Assembly: GCA_005406025.1 (NCBI GenBank)
Contig: BGZK01000153.1
Span: forward strand, 248,001-312,000
Origin: Eumeta japonica
Taxonomy: Eukaryota > Arthropoda > Insecta > Lepidoptera > Psychidae
Direction of reading: 5' to 3'
Length of the DNA: 64,000 bases
Part shown: positions 39,701-48,272 of the stretch, in pieces
Layout: each line of letters opens with the position of its first letter
Position numbering within the stretch: the stretch's first letter is position 1
Position numbers and translations under genes: made by a program
Notes under the pieces: model-generated
Told to the model about the DNA's origin: nothing
The model's input: only the letters and a program-made list of their open reading frames with translations
Databases searched by the model: none

Positions 39701-42700
39701 AAGGTAGCAAGAGCGGTATATCTTTACACCGCATGATATGTATCTGCTAAAGAAAATTCGGTAACGTCATATGGTCCATGGGTTTAACAGTGGCTGTAGA
39801 TGCTAGTCACTTTGGAAAAATTAGAAAATTTATATAACTAAGTAGAATAATTTTGAACTATTTTTCGACCAAAAAACAGTTATATTAAAAATAATATTTA
39901 AGAGCACAAGGTATACTTTTTGACAAAATAATAATATTTGTCACTAAATTTCCTAGCACCTAAAAAAAACAAACTTCAGGCTAATACCAATCGCAATTTT
40001 CGCCACAGAGTGGTGTTGATGTCCTTTTGACATATTTAATATTATTTAGTGTTATTGTATAATCATTTTGTGATGAAAGACACGATTATTACGTTAGTAA
40101 TCAAGTCTTTTCAGTAATTTTGTTTTACTTTAAATTGAAAATAGTATTCTCATTTTTAAGAATGTCACAGGGAGCATTATATTTTAATATGTAATATTTT
40201 TAATTTGTACATATCATGCTCCAGTAGTCTTGGATTCGGATCAGAAAAGGAAGAAATATTACTTTTCTAACCTTTGTAAAGAAAAAGATTTAGATTACAG
40301 ATTCATGAAAAAAATTGATTTTCTTCCGAGACTCCAAGTTTTATTATTTTTTTTATTTTACAATCGTCATGTTTCTATGAATATAACAGGATGGTTCCTA
40401 ACGAAATACATTAATTTTTATTATAAATCTTCGATTAAATTTTGTGAGACGCAGAAAGACACATGGAAAACAATAGTACCATTCATAAATCCTGTGGGAA
40501 TGAACAAACGTTATCCCTCTTCAAAAAAAAAACGACGCTAGGGTTACATTGGCGGTGTCGTGGCGTCCTTGGAGAAACTGGTTTCCCGCAGAAGGGCAAC
40601 GCCGCACATAAAGAACCTATAAGAGCGTCTCTGATATAAGACTTCGCTTATAGCGAGCAAGACGCTCCTTCCTGTACATACAATAGAGTGCAATATCGCA
40701 ACGGACGCGATATCGCTTTCGCGGCATCGGTCTACTAAATGCATTAGGACTCGTACAGACAGACGTCGTTTTTACAGTTGAAATGAAAGTCACATAAAGA
40801 CGCTTGCCAACGGTCATAGAACAAAAGAAACTATGTTTCGTGCTCTGCGCAATATTCAGTGAAGGATTCTGAAGTAGCACCATTGTTGCTTTTAGGTTGG
40901 CGACGAAAATGTAGACGAAAAAAAATGTAGAATCATTGTATAGTAAGTAACCTTTGAAGTCTTTACAAATTATGATACCGCGTACTCTGTTTTTTTTTTC
41001 ATAGTAATTGGTAGACAAAAAGATTGTCAAAGACTCTGTAAATAAGTCAAATAATTTTATGAAACAATTAATTACTTGACAACCTATCGAAGGCCATTAC
41101 ATACATTAGTTGGTAAGTACAATAATAAAATCACAATCAACAAAGATGTCGTATTTCTCGCACCTAGCTAGAAATCTTTATAGTTTCAGTGCATTGATCT
41201 ATCAAAAAGAAAAGATGCACGGTCCCCCGCTCAAAAACGGCCGCGGTAAATGAGTGCTAAAACAGACAGCTTAGCACTCATTGCATTTAGTGTAGCTTCG
41301 TCGCACCTTCCGTTACGACGTCGAAGTGTTCTGTTAAAAAATGTAAAAATAACAAGTAAAAAGCTATGAAAAAGGATGGTATTTCTCATTTTCAATAAGT
41401 AAAATTTAGTTTGTTTACAATAAGTGCTCAATCACCTATTATAATAAGTATTCGATGAGCATTTTGTATTTTTTCATTGAAAGTAGCATCAAAAACCGAG
41501 ATATAAACGGACTTAAAAGAAATAGATCTAAGCAACATCGGTGTCGTATTTTTTGCGTTGACATATTATTTGCTCGCTAAACAACACAGACTTCTGTTCT
41601 TATACTAATGGAGTGTCTTCTATTTTTATTATTTTATTTATTATTTGTTTTATATTTATACAAATCTTAAAATTACCTCTAAAAGAATATCATACAATAA
41701 TTTAAATCTATTTCAAAAAACATGTTTATTATATTTGAATTTGTTTTTTAACAAATTATATATAAGTATTAGATTCGTCAAAAATATGTATGTTAATGTT
41801 TAATGAAGTGTCGTCTTATTTCATTAAATAAATAATAGGAAAGTTTTATAGCACTATAATTTAAACACTTTGGAAATTATTAAATTCTTCCGTGTATATT
41901 TTCACCGATATTATGAAATTAAAGATTTATATTAATTTTCATTTTACGTGATTATTACATCCAGATTTATCCTGAAGAAAAATATACTAAAATTCTTGTC
42001 AAACATTCAACCAAAAAAACAGTAATAAAAATTGAAAGTAATATTAAACCACTCCGCTGATGCCTTGTTTTAGAACAGCACATGTAAATTGTAAAAAAAT
42101 ATGACTTTCTTTCAATTTCAATCTTTCAATAACAAAATAATCGTTACTTGTTCTCTTTGCATTTAAAAATGAACCGTATATTATAGCATTTTGGTTGAAA
42201 TGTAAGATCATATATAATGATTCTTCGCTTTGGCACTTTTCTATTCTTTGGCACTGCAAAATGTTATCTTGAAATGTAAGCCAGAGACAAAATGTACATT
42301 ATGAGCCGTTTTACGTACGCAGCTGTGCGTATTCTCTTTTTTATACATCTATGTTTCAGTGCCTCCATTCCATATTTTTGTAATGAAATATATCCTTATT
42401 ATATTTTTTGTATTAGAAATAATTTCATCGAACATCCAAATCTTGAAAAGAAGTTCTTACTTTCGTATAGTTAAATACACATATTTACCGGAAAAAAAAT
42501 TTATCGTTTCAGAATTGATTAAACGCTTATGGAAATGGCAGTGAGAGCCATTGTTTAAGTAGACTGACGTTACGTAGTCGAGTCACACGTAGTCTAACAA
42601 CATCGAGTATACCAAAGACAAGGGATGAACTATGTGCAGCCTTCTCTATACTATGCTCAAATTCAGCGAATATTGCGTTATTTGTATTGCGTCACGATAA

Positions 42701-45549
42701 AGCCGGTAACAGTGGTATTAACATATCAAGTCTTATGAATTCTTAAAATACCCACAAGCCAATTCGCTGGAAAAAAATATTTACGACTTTATTATTAATT
42801 ATAAATGCTCATCACTAAATGTGTTTCTCGTTTAATATCATTTCTCATCGTTACGAAATACATACGATACTGTACTAATATGCGTTCCATTGTTGCATTA
42901 TGCGGTTATCATTTTGGTTTATTAACAGTGTAAAGTTAATGTATAAAATATCAAACCTGCTTCATTATAAAAACGATAAGGAGATGTGTGGGCGAGCACG
43001 TTTGCATGATGTGAGGGTTTATAATAGAAACCGTCAATGTATTTTTATAATTCGGTTATTGTTTTGCTTGAACGTGGATTCTACGATCTTCACGGAACCG
43101 GTTTTCGTGCGGGTTGTATATTTTGGTTTTCCTGGCAGTCCGCATTGCCTTCACAATCGTTTGTACGTAAAAGACTTATTGTCAAAAAAATTCCAAAAAT
43201 CTATCGCTTATACAGTACAACGCAAAAAATTCTGCCGTTGTGAAGTTAGTCACGAAAGCGGCGCAATGGCGTAAAACAGAAATACATGGGACAAGAAGAA
43301 AGGACCGGGGTGTGTTATACCTGCGCATTGCATCATTCGCAGGCAATTCAGAGCGGCAGTTTTGTGAATTATACGGTAGCATAATACACTTTTATTATTC
43401 GTGTAACGCCTTATGGGTTTAAGAAAATACGCTTTGCCTTTAAGAAAAAGGTGCTGCTGACTTTAAAGCGAGTGTCTATTGAACTTATTGTCTGTATACT
43501 AAGCAATGAAAAAGATTTCGTGGTGAAGATTCAGAGGTTCGATTTGATTCGTGCCTCTTGCGTTGCAGTATAGTTTGTACGTACGTATGTATGTAAATAT
43601 ACATTATAAATTAATATCGAATGCAAATACAGCTTACGTTTGCGGGTTTGAGCACAGGGGCCGGATGCCCCACGTGCTACCTACACTACTAACTCAATTA
43701 TTACAATATATATATGGGAGCCAAACTGGCGAAAAAAATAAGAGGAAGTTGACAGTCGGTGAACTGATCATATAAATATAGTTATATAGTTTTCTTCTTG
43801 CCGCTTTTAATTCCAGATACCGGATTCCCTGAAGCTCACGAAGGGTACCATCCGTGCTACAATGTATATACATACGTTCGTTGGTGTGCTAATGGTTAAT
43901 AATTATTGAGTATTATAAAACTGTAACTAAGTAATGTTTGTATATAGAAGATACAAAAAAAAAGTACTGAGATATAATACGAATACGTCGCTAAAACCAA
44001 AATTAACCTTGTTTTATATCTATTTTTTATTATTTTACTCTATTTTTAATTTCATAACTCAAGAACTAATTCAAGACCTTAAAAAGTCTTAGAACAGAGA
44101 TAAGAATAATAACAAAAACAACATAAAATCAATGTAAAAAGAAATATAAATAATTTATTATAAATTTTATATTAAATTTTTAGAAATGTATCACAAAAAG
44201 AGTGAGTTAAAGCCTAACATAAATATCTAATATTAATTTCATAATTATAAATTTTATTTTATATTATTTATGAAGTAATAAATATACAATTAACAAAAGA
44301 GGATGCCGTGTCTTAACGCTTGTACAAGACTATGCCAGCATAGTTAAACTGAAAATATTCATGTATATGTGTAATTATTCACCGTAAGTAAATGTTACTT
44401 TGTATTTAAATGAATACTTAAAAACAATGGCGATAAAGTATTTAGTTTTGGTAATTTTTTATTTGCAAAGTGTTGTGACAGATCACGCGTCCGAATGTAG
44501 ACCGCTGGGCGCAGATTGACTTTTCTATCTCGGCTCAAAAAGAATCAGTGAAGATAAAGAAAAATGTTAAAATTTTCAGTAATAAATTTACAACAGACAC
44601 TATATATAATAAAAACGAATTAAGCAATCTAAAAATTACTTCAATATAATAAGCAGTTTATTAGAAAATCGGTTAAAAATTTGCGAAAAATATTCATCAG
44701 AAAACAATATTCCTCACTCAAATATTTTAATACATTTGAAATGAATTTACCACTGTCACTAAATAGCAATTTAATAGACAACATATATTTTATTTCGACA
44801 GTAAAATTATAGTTCACAATATAATAAATTAAATTAGAATGGACATTAATTCTCTAAAAATCGCGCGATTTCATGTTTTTCATCATATTAAGCACTGAGC
44901 TATTATTTATATAATACGAATATTTTTATATAAATACGAATTCTTTTGCGTTCGAATCATTGTATACGTTGTACCAATTTTACATACAAAAAAACAGCGG
45001 CACTCCCAGAGTGCCGACAGATCTGAAGATTTGAACATTATTTTCAATTAATTCACAACAATATATAAATAGAAATAGATGGTTACATACAGAGGTATCG
45101 GTTAAGGTAACAGTAAGTGTCGAGAGTTCAATGGCTTTTCCCATTTCAAAATGCCCAACGCCTATAGAAGTTTTCACTTTAAAAATGTTATCATTTAATC
45201 GCTGCGGATGGACGGGAAACATGTGTCTATTTGCAGCTAAAATCATTTACCTTCCAACATCGTAGGGGTCCGGTACAAAAATGTTGTCGGGCCTGGTAGC
45301 TTGAAGTTGGTCGTTGCTGTTGACAGTGAAATTTATTATGTCGTTGTTCTTGAGCGCGAAACTGTTGCACTGCAGCGTGTCCATGGGTCTCGTTGTGTTG
45401 GAGGTTTTGTTGTAGCACAGGTTGACGTTATCAATGAAAACTAGTAAGTCGCTTTCGTTGCAACAAAGCGTCCTGTTTATTCCTGTCGTATACTCGACAG
45501 CGAACAGTGAAAATAAAAAAATAACTATCTTTACACTTTCTTGCTTCAT
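21539..45549 (-). CDS. Methuselah-like G-protein-coupled receptor (eight coding exons)
   Basis: Minus-strand join of 45251-45549, 33807-33995, 33419-33537, 32790-32868, 32450-32610, 31459-31597, 27833-27925 and 21539-21749. Every junction is GT-AG, all phases agree, and the sum is 1290 nt (429 residues plus TGA). Seen in the product: a signal peptide (1-23), then an ectodomain with a CC pair (29-30), C45, C61, C102 and six N-glycosylation sequons. Membrane segments are near 139-160, 169-189, 204-225, 242-263, 289-313, 333-352 and 362-382. Family hallmarks are the FCVHDALIY strand, YAWGCPAILT in TM4, GQCWFF in loop 2 (C279, expected to pair with C199), RLLIVMGLTWIFDL in TM6 and LINTLQGVLFF in TM7. 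These identify a class B secretin-like receptor of the insect Methuselah family, a plasma-membrane receptor; the fly prototype affects lifespan, stress resistance and neurotransmitter release. The ligand is unknown. The third intracellular loop is short, so a missed small in-phase exon in intron 6 cannot be excluded. Confidence 0.88.
22286..22338. repeat. Long hairpin in GPCR intron 7
   Basis: A perfect 15-bp core (CTTCGAAATTTATTT, 22295-22309, with its complement at 22315-22329) and a 5-nt loop. The stem extends outward to 24 bp (22286-22338) with only two G/T positions. It lies inside the intron, so it would be in the pre-mRNA. Confidence 0.75.
22339..25339. other. GPCR intron 7, AT-rich, no exon seen
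   Basis: Very AT-rich. A TATATATATGTATATATATT microsatellite occurs near 22346-22370 and a CGCACGCACACC patch near 24817-24860. The frame at 22687-22869 has no recognisable domain. No splice-bounded coding segment was found. Confidence 0.4.
25340..26560 (-). mobile_element. Degenerate mariner transposon (cecropia/Hsmar1-like)
   Basis: The 5' end on the minus strand reads TTAGGTAAGGGAAAAACTTT at 26560, flanked by TA, as in mariners. The transposase reads outward in broken frames: VSVKVAQNWFKRFQSGGFDV (helix-turn-helix), GIDHKTVL, KKLITYDKNVRKRS (first catalytic Asp region), WDWKGITHYELLP, HYDNARPHTS (second catalytic Asp), MHPPYSS and FHLFRSLQ. Frameshifts and stops make it inactive. The order and spacing match a ~1.25-kb cecropia-subfamily mariner encoding a D,D34D transposase. 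It sits in GPCR intron 7 in the same orientation as the host gene. The 3' inverted repeat is eroded near 25340. Confidence 0.88.
26561..26995. other. Extremely AT-rich intron sequence
   Basis: Runs of A/T only (e.g. around 26855-26960), with no gene or element recognised. Confidence 0.5.
26996..27745 (+). repeat. Near-complete copy of the 'CAAGTGCGGGTCAGACTCG' lepidopteran repeat
   Basis: Head CTGGTCAAGTGCGGGTCAGA, middle CCATAGGTTTTCCTGTAATC and GTAGTTTCGGAGATAAGGGG, tail GACAGACGGACAGACAGACA ... GTATGGAACCCTAAAAACAG. I recognise this order from a repeat very abundant in Lepidoptera. Partial copies of the same family occur at 3940-4092, about 45905-46030 (reversed) and 56570-56770. Non-coding; class unresolved. 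Confidence 0.7.
27833..27925 (-). CDS. GPCR exon 7: TM6
   Basis: Bounded by TTTACAG|G and TTTG|GTGAGTTA. It encodes CMNFRLLIVMGLTWIFDLAS followed by VAHGKYHII, a clear Methuselah-family TM6 with the conserved MG.(S/T)WI..(L/I) core. A different frame over the same DNA is longer and open, which hides this exon from ORF calling. Confidence 0.9.
27926..29284. other. GPCR intron 6, distal part, no exon seen
   Basis: No splice-bounded segment encoding an intracellular-loop-3 peptide was recognised. Mostly AT-rich, with a less AT-rich patch around 28010-28270. Confidence 0.35.
29285..29455. repeat. Retroelement-like fragment shared with 30520-30680
   Basis: The order GCAAACGACCATGCGGGCCA, GTGGTCACCACCGC, ATCATCAGTGCGTTGCCGGT, AGGCAGGAATTCGATATG recurs in diverged form within the Helitron at about 30530-30650 (GCAAACAAGTATGCGAGCTA ... 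TATCAGTGTGTTGCCGGTCT ... AGTAGGAATAG). This indicates a shared repeat inserted at both places. Confidence 0.55.
30369..31055 (+). mobile_element. Non-autonomous Helitron-like element
   Basis: Starts at A|TCTATATATAAAAGTCGAGG and ends GCGAAGCCCGGATGTATCGC then TAG|T, i.e. TC...CTAG inserted between A and T, as Helitrons do. The first part (GGCTGGACCGATTTCAATTA) and last part (CCTTGCGAAGCCCGG) match the familiar lepidopteran Helitron design. A short stem before the CTAG end is weak. It contains the fragment also seen at 29285. It lies in GPCR intron 6 on the opposite strand to the gene. No Rep/helicase is encoded. Confidence 0.6.
31056..31458. other. GPCR intron 6, proximal part
   Basis: Includes a CTCTCTC/GAGAGAG inverted low-complexity patch (31180-31260, with TCTCTCTCAA / GAGAGAGGGAG). 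No exon. Confidence 0.4.
31459..31597 (-). CDS. GPCR exon 6: TM5 and start of intracellular loop 3
   Basis: Acceptor TTTTTCAG|GAAAAAAG, donor TACAA|GTGAGTAG. In phase with exon 5 it encodes KKEEWAYMYSIEAILLFVNV then TIFVYCSTILWRHKF (TM5) and SSSNIRVLRY. The W.YMYS..A.LL..N motif is typical of Methuselah-like TM5. Confidence 0.88.
31598..32449. other. GPCR intron 5
   Basis: AT-rich, with a repeat-like stretch at 32190-32300 (CATCCATCTATCCGTCCCTA). No coding segment seen. Confidence 0.45.
32450..32610 (-). CDS. GPCR exon 5: TM4 and extracellular loop 2
   Basis: Acceptor TTTCATGCAG|GAAGG, donor TTTTTCA|GTGAGTG. It encodes YGWTEYGWYALYAWGCPAIL then TLCVILANYIPGK and GIGMGQCWFF. The AWGCP motif and loop-2 CWF are the strongest family signatures in the gene. 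C279 is the expected disulphide partner of C199. Confidence 0.93.
32790..32868 (-). CDS. GPCR exon 4: TM3
   Basis: A short exon with acceptor TAATTTCAG|CTTTC and donor GTGAG|GTAAGTGCC. It encodes FIEYFCFMAGFFWMNAIAFQ then ILRSVR, matching the family pattern of an aromatic-rich TM3 ending in a basic cytoplasmic edge. Too short to be called as an ORF. Confidence 0.9.
33419..33537 (-). CDS. GPCR exon 3: TM2 and extracellular loop 1
   Basis: Acceptor TTATCATTTCAG|GGACC, donor ACAATAG|GTATGTG. It encodes DLQGKSFISLCMSLNVAYLM then YGLIVFTDIYDNSTLCATI. It contains the LQGK..ISLC.S motif of TM2 and the loop-1 Cys (C199). Confidence 0.92.
33807..33995 (-). CDS. GPCR exon 2: membrane-proximal ectodomain and TM1
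   Basis: Acceptor TTATTCGCAG|CTTTTGT, donor CTCAG|GTAAAACA. In phase with exon 1 it completes S100 and encodes FCVHDALIYEENATDDRSYV, ... ICFEE and TM1 (LAYCMMVSCVFLTITAAIYA). The FC(V/L)..A strand is the usual end of the Methuselah ectodomain. Confidence 0.92.
34040..34485. other. GPCR intron 1, 3' part
   Basis: AT-rich, with nothing recognised between exon 2 and the mariner. Confidence 0.5.
34486..36898 (-). mobile_element. Second mariner relic, split by an inserted element
   Basis: The transposase C-terminal half is at about 34500-35014: WWDWKDIIHYELLPSGKTIN, YCQQVMKLKQALEKKRPDLV, FFHDNTRTHTP (catalytic Asp kept in HDN) and SFFDQKTQNFY. The N-terminal half resumes at 36463-36898 (GDEKWITYDKK-like and GIDHKTVLIHLK-like segments on the minus strand). 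Aligned with the mariner at 25340-26560, the break falls at GTTAAT|..|GTTTCG, where 1448 bp intervene. A GGTCAGGAAAAAAGATTTTT 3' inverted repeat is visible near 34490; the 5' repeat is lost. Stops and frameshifts make it inactive. Same subfamily as the other copy but independently diverged. Confidence 0.85.
35015..36462. mobile_element. Foldback/MITE-like element of head-to-head 120-bp modules
   Basis: Terminal inverted repeats: left CGGCGGCCTTATTACGTAAA, right (reversed) CAGCAACCGTATTATCTAAA, both running into AAATCRATT. Inside, a module of about 117-133 bp beginning GTCTGATGATGGAGCCAGAA occurs three times in one direction (35208-35570) and about four and a half times in the opposite direction (35573-36075). 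The whole is a large imperfect palindrome with the centre near 35572. The 40 bp around GTCGTGTTTGAGCTTGTTAG are nearly identical in the outer arms (about 35270-35310 and 35980-36020). The several 60-76-codon frames on both strands are repeats of one another, not genes. It interrupts the mariner, so it is the younger insertion. Confidence 0.75.
36899..37309. other. GPCR intron 1, nothing recognised
   Basis: AT-rich, with no exon or element end seen. Confidence 0.45.
37310..37745 (-). repeat. Interspersed repeat family 1, reversed copy
   Basis: Its right part, read on the minus strand (CAAGCCATCCCTAAAATTCC, CGATGTGTCTTTAGGCTCCT, TTTTTGAACTTTTCGAGTAC), matches 476-555 of this window. The left part includes two similar 'GAGCTC..GAATG' segments (37440-37460 and 37565-37580). 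The minus frame at 37316-37510 arises from these internal repeats. Confidence 0.5.
37746..39325. other. GPCR intron 1, AT-rich with a short GC-richer patch
   Basis: The patch at 38935-39030 (CACGGAGCACTTCGCGTTCG ...) lies in a 77-codon plus frame (38845-39078) without a recognisable domain. No splice-bounded exon was seen. Confidence 0.35.
39330..39740. other. Less AT-rich segment, possible old repeat
   Basis: Around 39480-39740 the base composition is balanced and one plus frame is open (39533-39736, 67 codons: arginine-rich, no domain). It may be a retroelement scrap; I do not recognise it. Confidence 0.3.
39741..41196. other. GPCR intron 1, including an unassigned GC-richer patch
   Basis: The plus frame at 40230-40541 (103 codons) and the minus frame at 40617-41030 (137 codons) are open without recognisable domains. 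40540-40760 is GC-richer (GGCGGTGTCGTGGCGTCCTT) and looks transposon-derived, but I found no second copy in the window. Confidence 0.3.
41197..42348 (-). mobile_element. Non-autonomous TIR element, copy B (inverted)
   Basis: Reverse-complement copy of 12408-13533. Read on the minus strand it starts ATGTATAAAAAAGAGAATAC, contains AATGTACATTTTGTCTCTGG, AAAACAAGGCATCAGCGGAG, GAGAAATACCATCCTTTTTC and CACTAAATGCAATGAGTGCT, and ends in CGGCCGTTTTTGAGCGGGGG before a degenerate end at 41197. The two copies are co-linear over their whole length (1152 and 1126 bp). The 71-codon minus frame 42044-42259 lies inside, but the equivalent region of copy A is not open. Confidence 0.75.
42349..45250. other. 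GPCR intron 1, 5' part
   Basis: Mostly AT-rich. A 124-codon plus frame (42900-43274) and a 74-codon one (43551-43775) have no recognisable domain. A TACGTACGTATGTATGT microsatellite is at 43576-43594. On the minus strand just after exon 1, an 88-codon frame (44980-45246) is open, but joining exon 1 directly to exon 2 gives the family-consistent product, so I leave it out. Confidence 0.4.
45251..45549 (-). CDS. GPCR exon 1: signal peptide and ectodomain
   Basis: ATG at 45549 in a good context (ATCACAATG), 99 codons plus two bases to donor GGAAG|GTAAATGA. It encodes a signal peptide (residues 1-23, core IVIFLFSLFAV), then RTLCCNESDLLVFIDNVNLC, NKTSNTT, a second Cys at 61, and DNIFVPDPYDVG. The early CC pair and the acidic PDPYDVG..FC strand continuing into exon 2 are typical of Methuselah-like ectodomains. 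Five N-X-S/T sites lie in this exon. The overlapping frame at 45227-45418 is a shadow. Confidence 0.92.
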
Positions 45550-45895
45550 TGTGATAGACTGAAGATAAAATTTGCACTTATAAACGTAAGAATAATTTTA
45601 AACCCTCACATTCCACACGGTTGTTCGTTTAATCAGTTTCGAGAACAAATTGAAAATGTTCTAATTTTATACATTTTTTTAATATGATTTAAATCCTTTT
45701 TTAATCACGACGTCCACTATCCGAATATTCAAGTTTTGATCCAGTGTTAGTATTTTTCAACTCTAAAGTCTATTTGTTTTATTTACCACTTATATTTCGT
45801 CTAACAATTTTCTGCTGCGACACGACTTGCCCGCGCGCACACGCGGCGTTTCGCGTACTGGCTGTCTCTAACTTGTAACGTGTCGATGAAAACGG
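45550..45895 (-). promoter_or_regulatory. Probable 5' UTR/promoter of the GPCR gene
   Basis: Upstream of the start codon. A CpG-rich block at 45815-45890 (CGCGCGCACACGCGGCGTTT on the plus strand) stands in AT-rich DNA about 270-340 bp upstream. The promoter role is inferred from position and composition only; no clear TATA box was picked. Confidence 0.35.
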
Positions 45896-45904
45896 TCGAT
45901 TACG

Positions 45905-46460
45905 ATTTTTAGGGTTCCGTACCTCTTAAAGAAAAAGAAACTCTTCCAAGGTCACTTTCTTATCCTTCAGTCAGTCTATCTGTCAATACCATTTTACACA
46001 TGGAGGTATCAAATTGAAGTTAATATCAAATACTTATGTTTGTGGTCCCTTGTAATTGTAAAAAATTAAGTTACTAATACAACGTATCAAATAAAATACA
46101 GCCATTTGTGCTTTATATTTTGAAACACATAAGTAAATCAAAACCTATAGCTTATTTCCCGTTGACCTAAATCATAAAATTTTGGCAAGAAAAAAGGTCT
46201 TATAGCATACTTAAAGGAAAAAATGTGTAAATTGAGAATTTATAGGTTATATCATATTTGAAAATGTTTTTTTTATAACAAATTACTTGCTATAGGAGTA
46301 ATCGATCATGATGTTGACCAATATATAAGAGAACATTTTTTAACTTCCCGCTATGAAAACTTAAATTTTTCTAAATTTTGAATTTTTTTAGAAAATTCAA
46401 AAAATGTTTAAAAAATAAGCAGAGGTTTCGGAATGACTGGGACCAATATCTTACAAGTAT
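45905..46460 (-). repeat. Reversed fragments of common lepidopteran repeats
   Basis: 45908-45935 reads TTTTTAGGGTTCCGTACCTC, the inverted tail of the family complete at 26996-27745. 46130-46400 contains CCCGTTGACCTAAATC and AACTTCCCGCTATGAAAACT, phrases familiar from lepidopteran retroelement tails. No coding capacity. Confidence 0.5.
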
Positions 46461-46555
46461 CAATATTAAAAACAAACAAAAACCATCGAGACTCTTGATG
46501 AACGAAATATCTTCGTACACGTAATATTATACAGAATCCTCAGGGTGCGAGAAAT

Positions 46556-46780
46556 ATTCGGATTTGTTCGGCTTTTTTTTTTCAAGTATACTGTCAGCAA
46601 CACAATTCTGTGCAATAGTTTTTGCGTGATGCCCCAACAAACAAACATGAAAAACTGGACAAGTCGTACTCGCACTTGTCCAGCTTTTTTTTTAAGATGC
46701 ACCGCCACCAACGCAATTTTGTGATGTAGTTTTTGGCGTGATGCGCGATTAAACAAACATGAAACACCGTCCAAGTCCTA
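46556..46780 (-). repeat. Two-unit tandem repeat
   Basis: A ~120-bp unit (TTTTTTTTCAAGTATACTGTCAGCAACACAATT...GCGTGATGCCCCAACAAACA; second unit ...CCACCAACGCAATTTTGTGA...GCGTGATGCGCGATTAAACA) occurs twice. This is why the minus frame 46466-46774 shows a duplicated Q/RKLLHRI-type peptide motif. Between the units CTGGACAAGT...ACTTGTCCAG forms a 10-bp inverted repeat (46655-46683). Confidence 0.6.
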
Positions 46781-48220
46781 TATCCACTTTTTTACGTTTG
46801 CAAAAGCGAATAAACGAAACTTGTATGTGTACCTTATAACAATATATTCATTTAAACTATAGAAAAAAGCTGTAGAGACGACTAGTAATGTAATTATTTA
46901 TATAAGAGTACTATAGTAAAACGACGATATACTTTGAAAGAAAATGACCGACTGACTTTAATTTTTAACTGTTAACGTACTATTTGAAAGTAATAGACAA
47001 GATACAATATTGTATAAAGCTCAGGATTGACTATAGTTTATTTGATGTTGCTATACTAAGAAAATGACTTTCTAACAGTAATTTCACATTATTATACATT
47101 TTTTTAATATTGTGCAAACATTGATATGTATTTATGATATCTTTTAGCCAGATGTTGTGGCTGTCACTTTTAATATATAAAGGATATTTATGTTGAAGGC
47201 GAGTGCAATTGTTTAATAATATATTGAACCGACATCGAAAACTAAGAAACGCAAAAAGGACCTTATAAAATTAAACAATATTTATAATGTGGTAGCATAA
47301 TGTACATGTTATCTAAAAATTAGTATTCGTATTTGTAATATCAAGAAAAGATATAATTTAATTCCAAGTGTTTACTGCTTATTTAATTCCTACAAATCGT
47401 AATAATTAATATTTAACACTTTTTGTAATATCAGCAAAATACATTAGTGATTCCTAGTTCTATTGTCTTTCCTAATTGGTTAGTGAGTCGATTAATTTAT
47501 TTTAATTCTACTATTTTGATAACATGTGATTAACGTTGAAAAAAATATTACAATTTTTAATGACTACTACATAATTACTTCCCTTATGATGTTAAAAATT
47601 ATAAATAAAAGACCTCACCATAATAATAACAAAAGAATATCAAAAATATGTTTTAAAATTTTTGGTTTTAAAACCTAAATTGCTGAATTAAAACCTAATG
47701 TAATATTATGACTTTGGTAATAATTTTGAAATTATCAACATTGTAGGTTTGGCAGATTTTATGTTGGAAACGTAATTTGGTTTAATAAATTGACAATATA
47801 AGTATGCCTAAAATAAAAATTACAGCATTTTAAACGTAATTACGCGCCAAAACACTAACATAAAAATATGAAGAGGTGAATTTTAAATAGTAGAAAATTT
47901 GGTAGTTATATAATGGTAACACCAAGCTGAGCGATGTCGTTGTGAAACAGAAGTTGAGTAGATATTGCTTTCTGTGAAACGGTTATGCCAATTATCGACC
48001 ATACGCCATCTACATTGACTACGTATATGTAGATATCGCTTGTTAAGAAACATATTTAACTCGCCGCTTTCGTGGCGACGGCGTCCGTTATCGGGGGGTG
48101 CATGTCCTTGTGTCCTTGAGCCGAGTCCGTTTCTGCCGATGGGCCGAGTTCGTGAGTTTGTTAGTGTACAAACATTTGTTAGTGTATTTTATTACTCGAA
48201 TGCGGGACGCAAAGAAGAGT
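46781..48220. other. Intergenic AT-rich DNA, nothing recognised
   Basis: Includes a half 'CGCCATCT' repeat (about 48003) and a GC-richer patch 48060-48150. No gene. Confidence 0.4.
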
Positions 48221-48221
48221 A

Positions 48222-48272
48222 ATACATATATATATATGTATGTATGTATATATGTATATATATGTATGTAAG
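48222..48272. repeat. (TA)n/(TATG)n microsatellite
   Basis: Alternating TATATATATG and TATGTATGTA blocks. Confidence 0.9.

Noticed and set aside
42900..43274. 124-codon plus-strand frame
   Set aside because: Antisense in GPCR intron 1, no domain, no conserved motif and another frame open alongside; treated as chance.
44980..45246. Minus-strand 88-codon frame just after GPCR exon 1, with a possible acceptor (CCGCAG) and donor (TCT|GTATGT)
   Set aside because: It would need a 49-bp intron. Direct joining of exon 1 to exon 2 is in phase and gives the expected DVG-SFCVHD ectodomain, so it is treated as intron.
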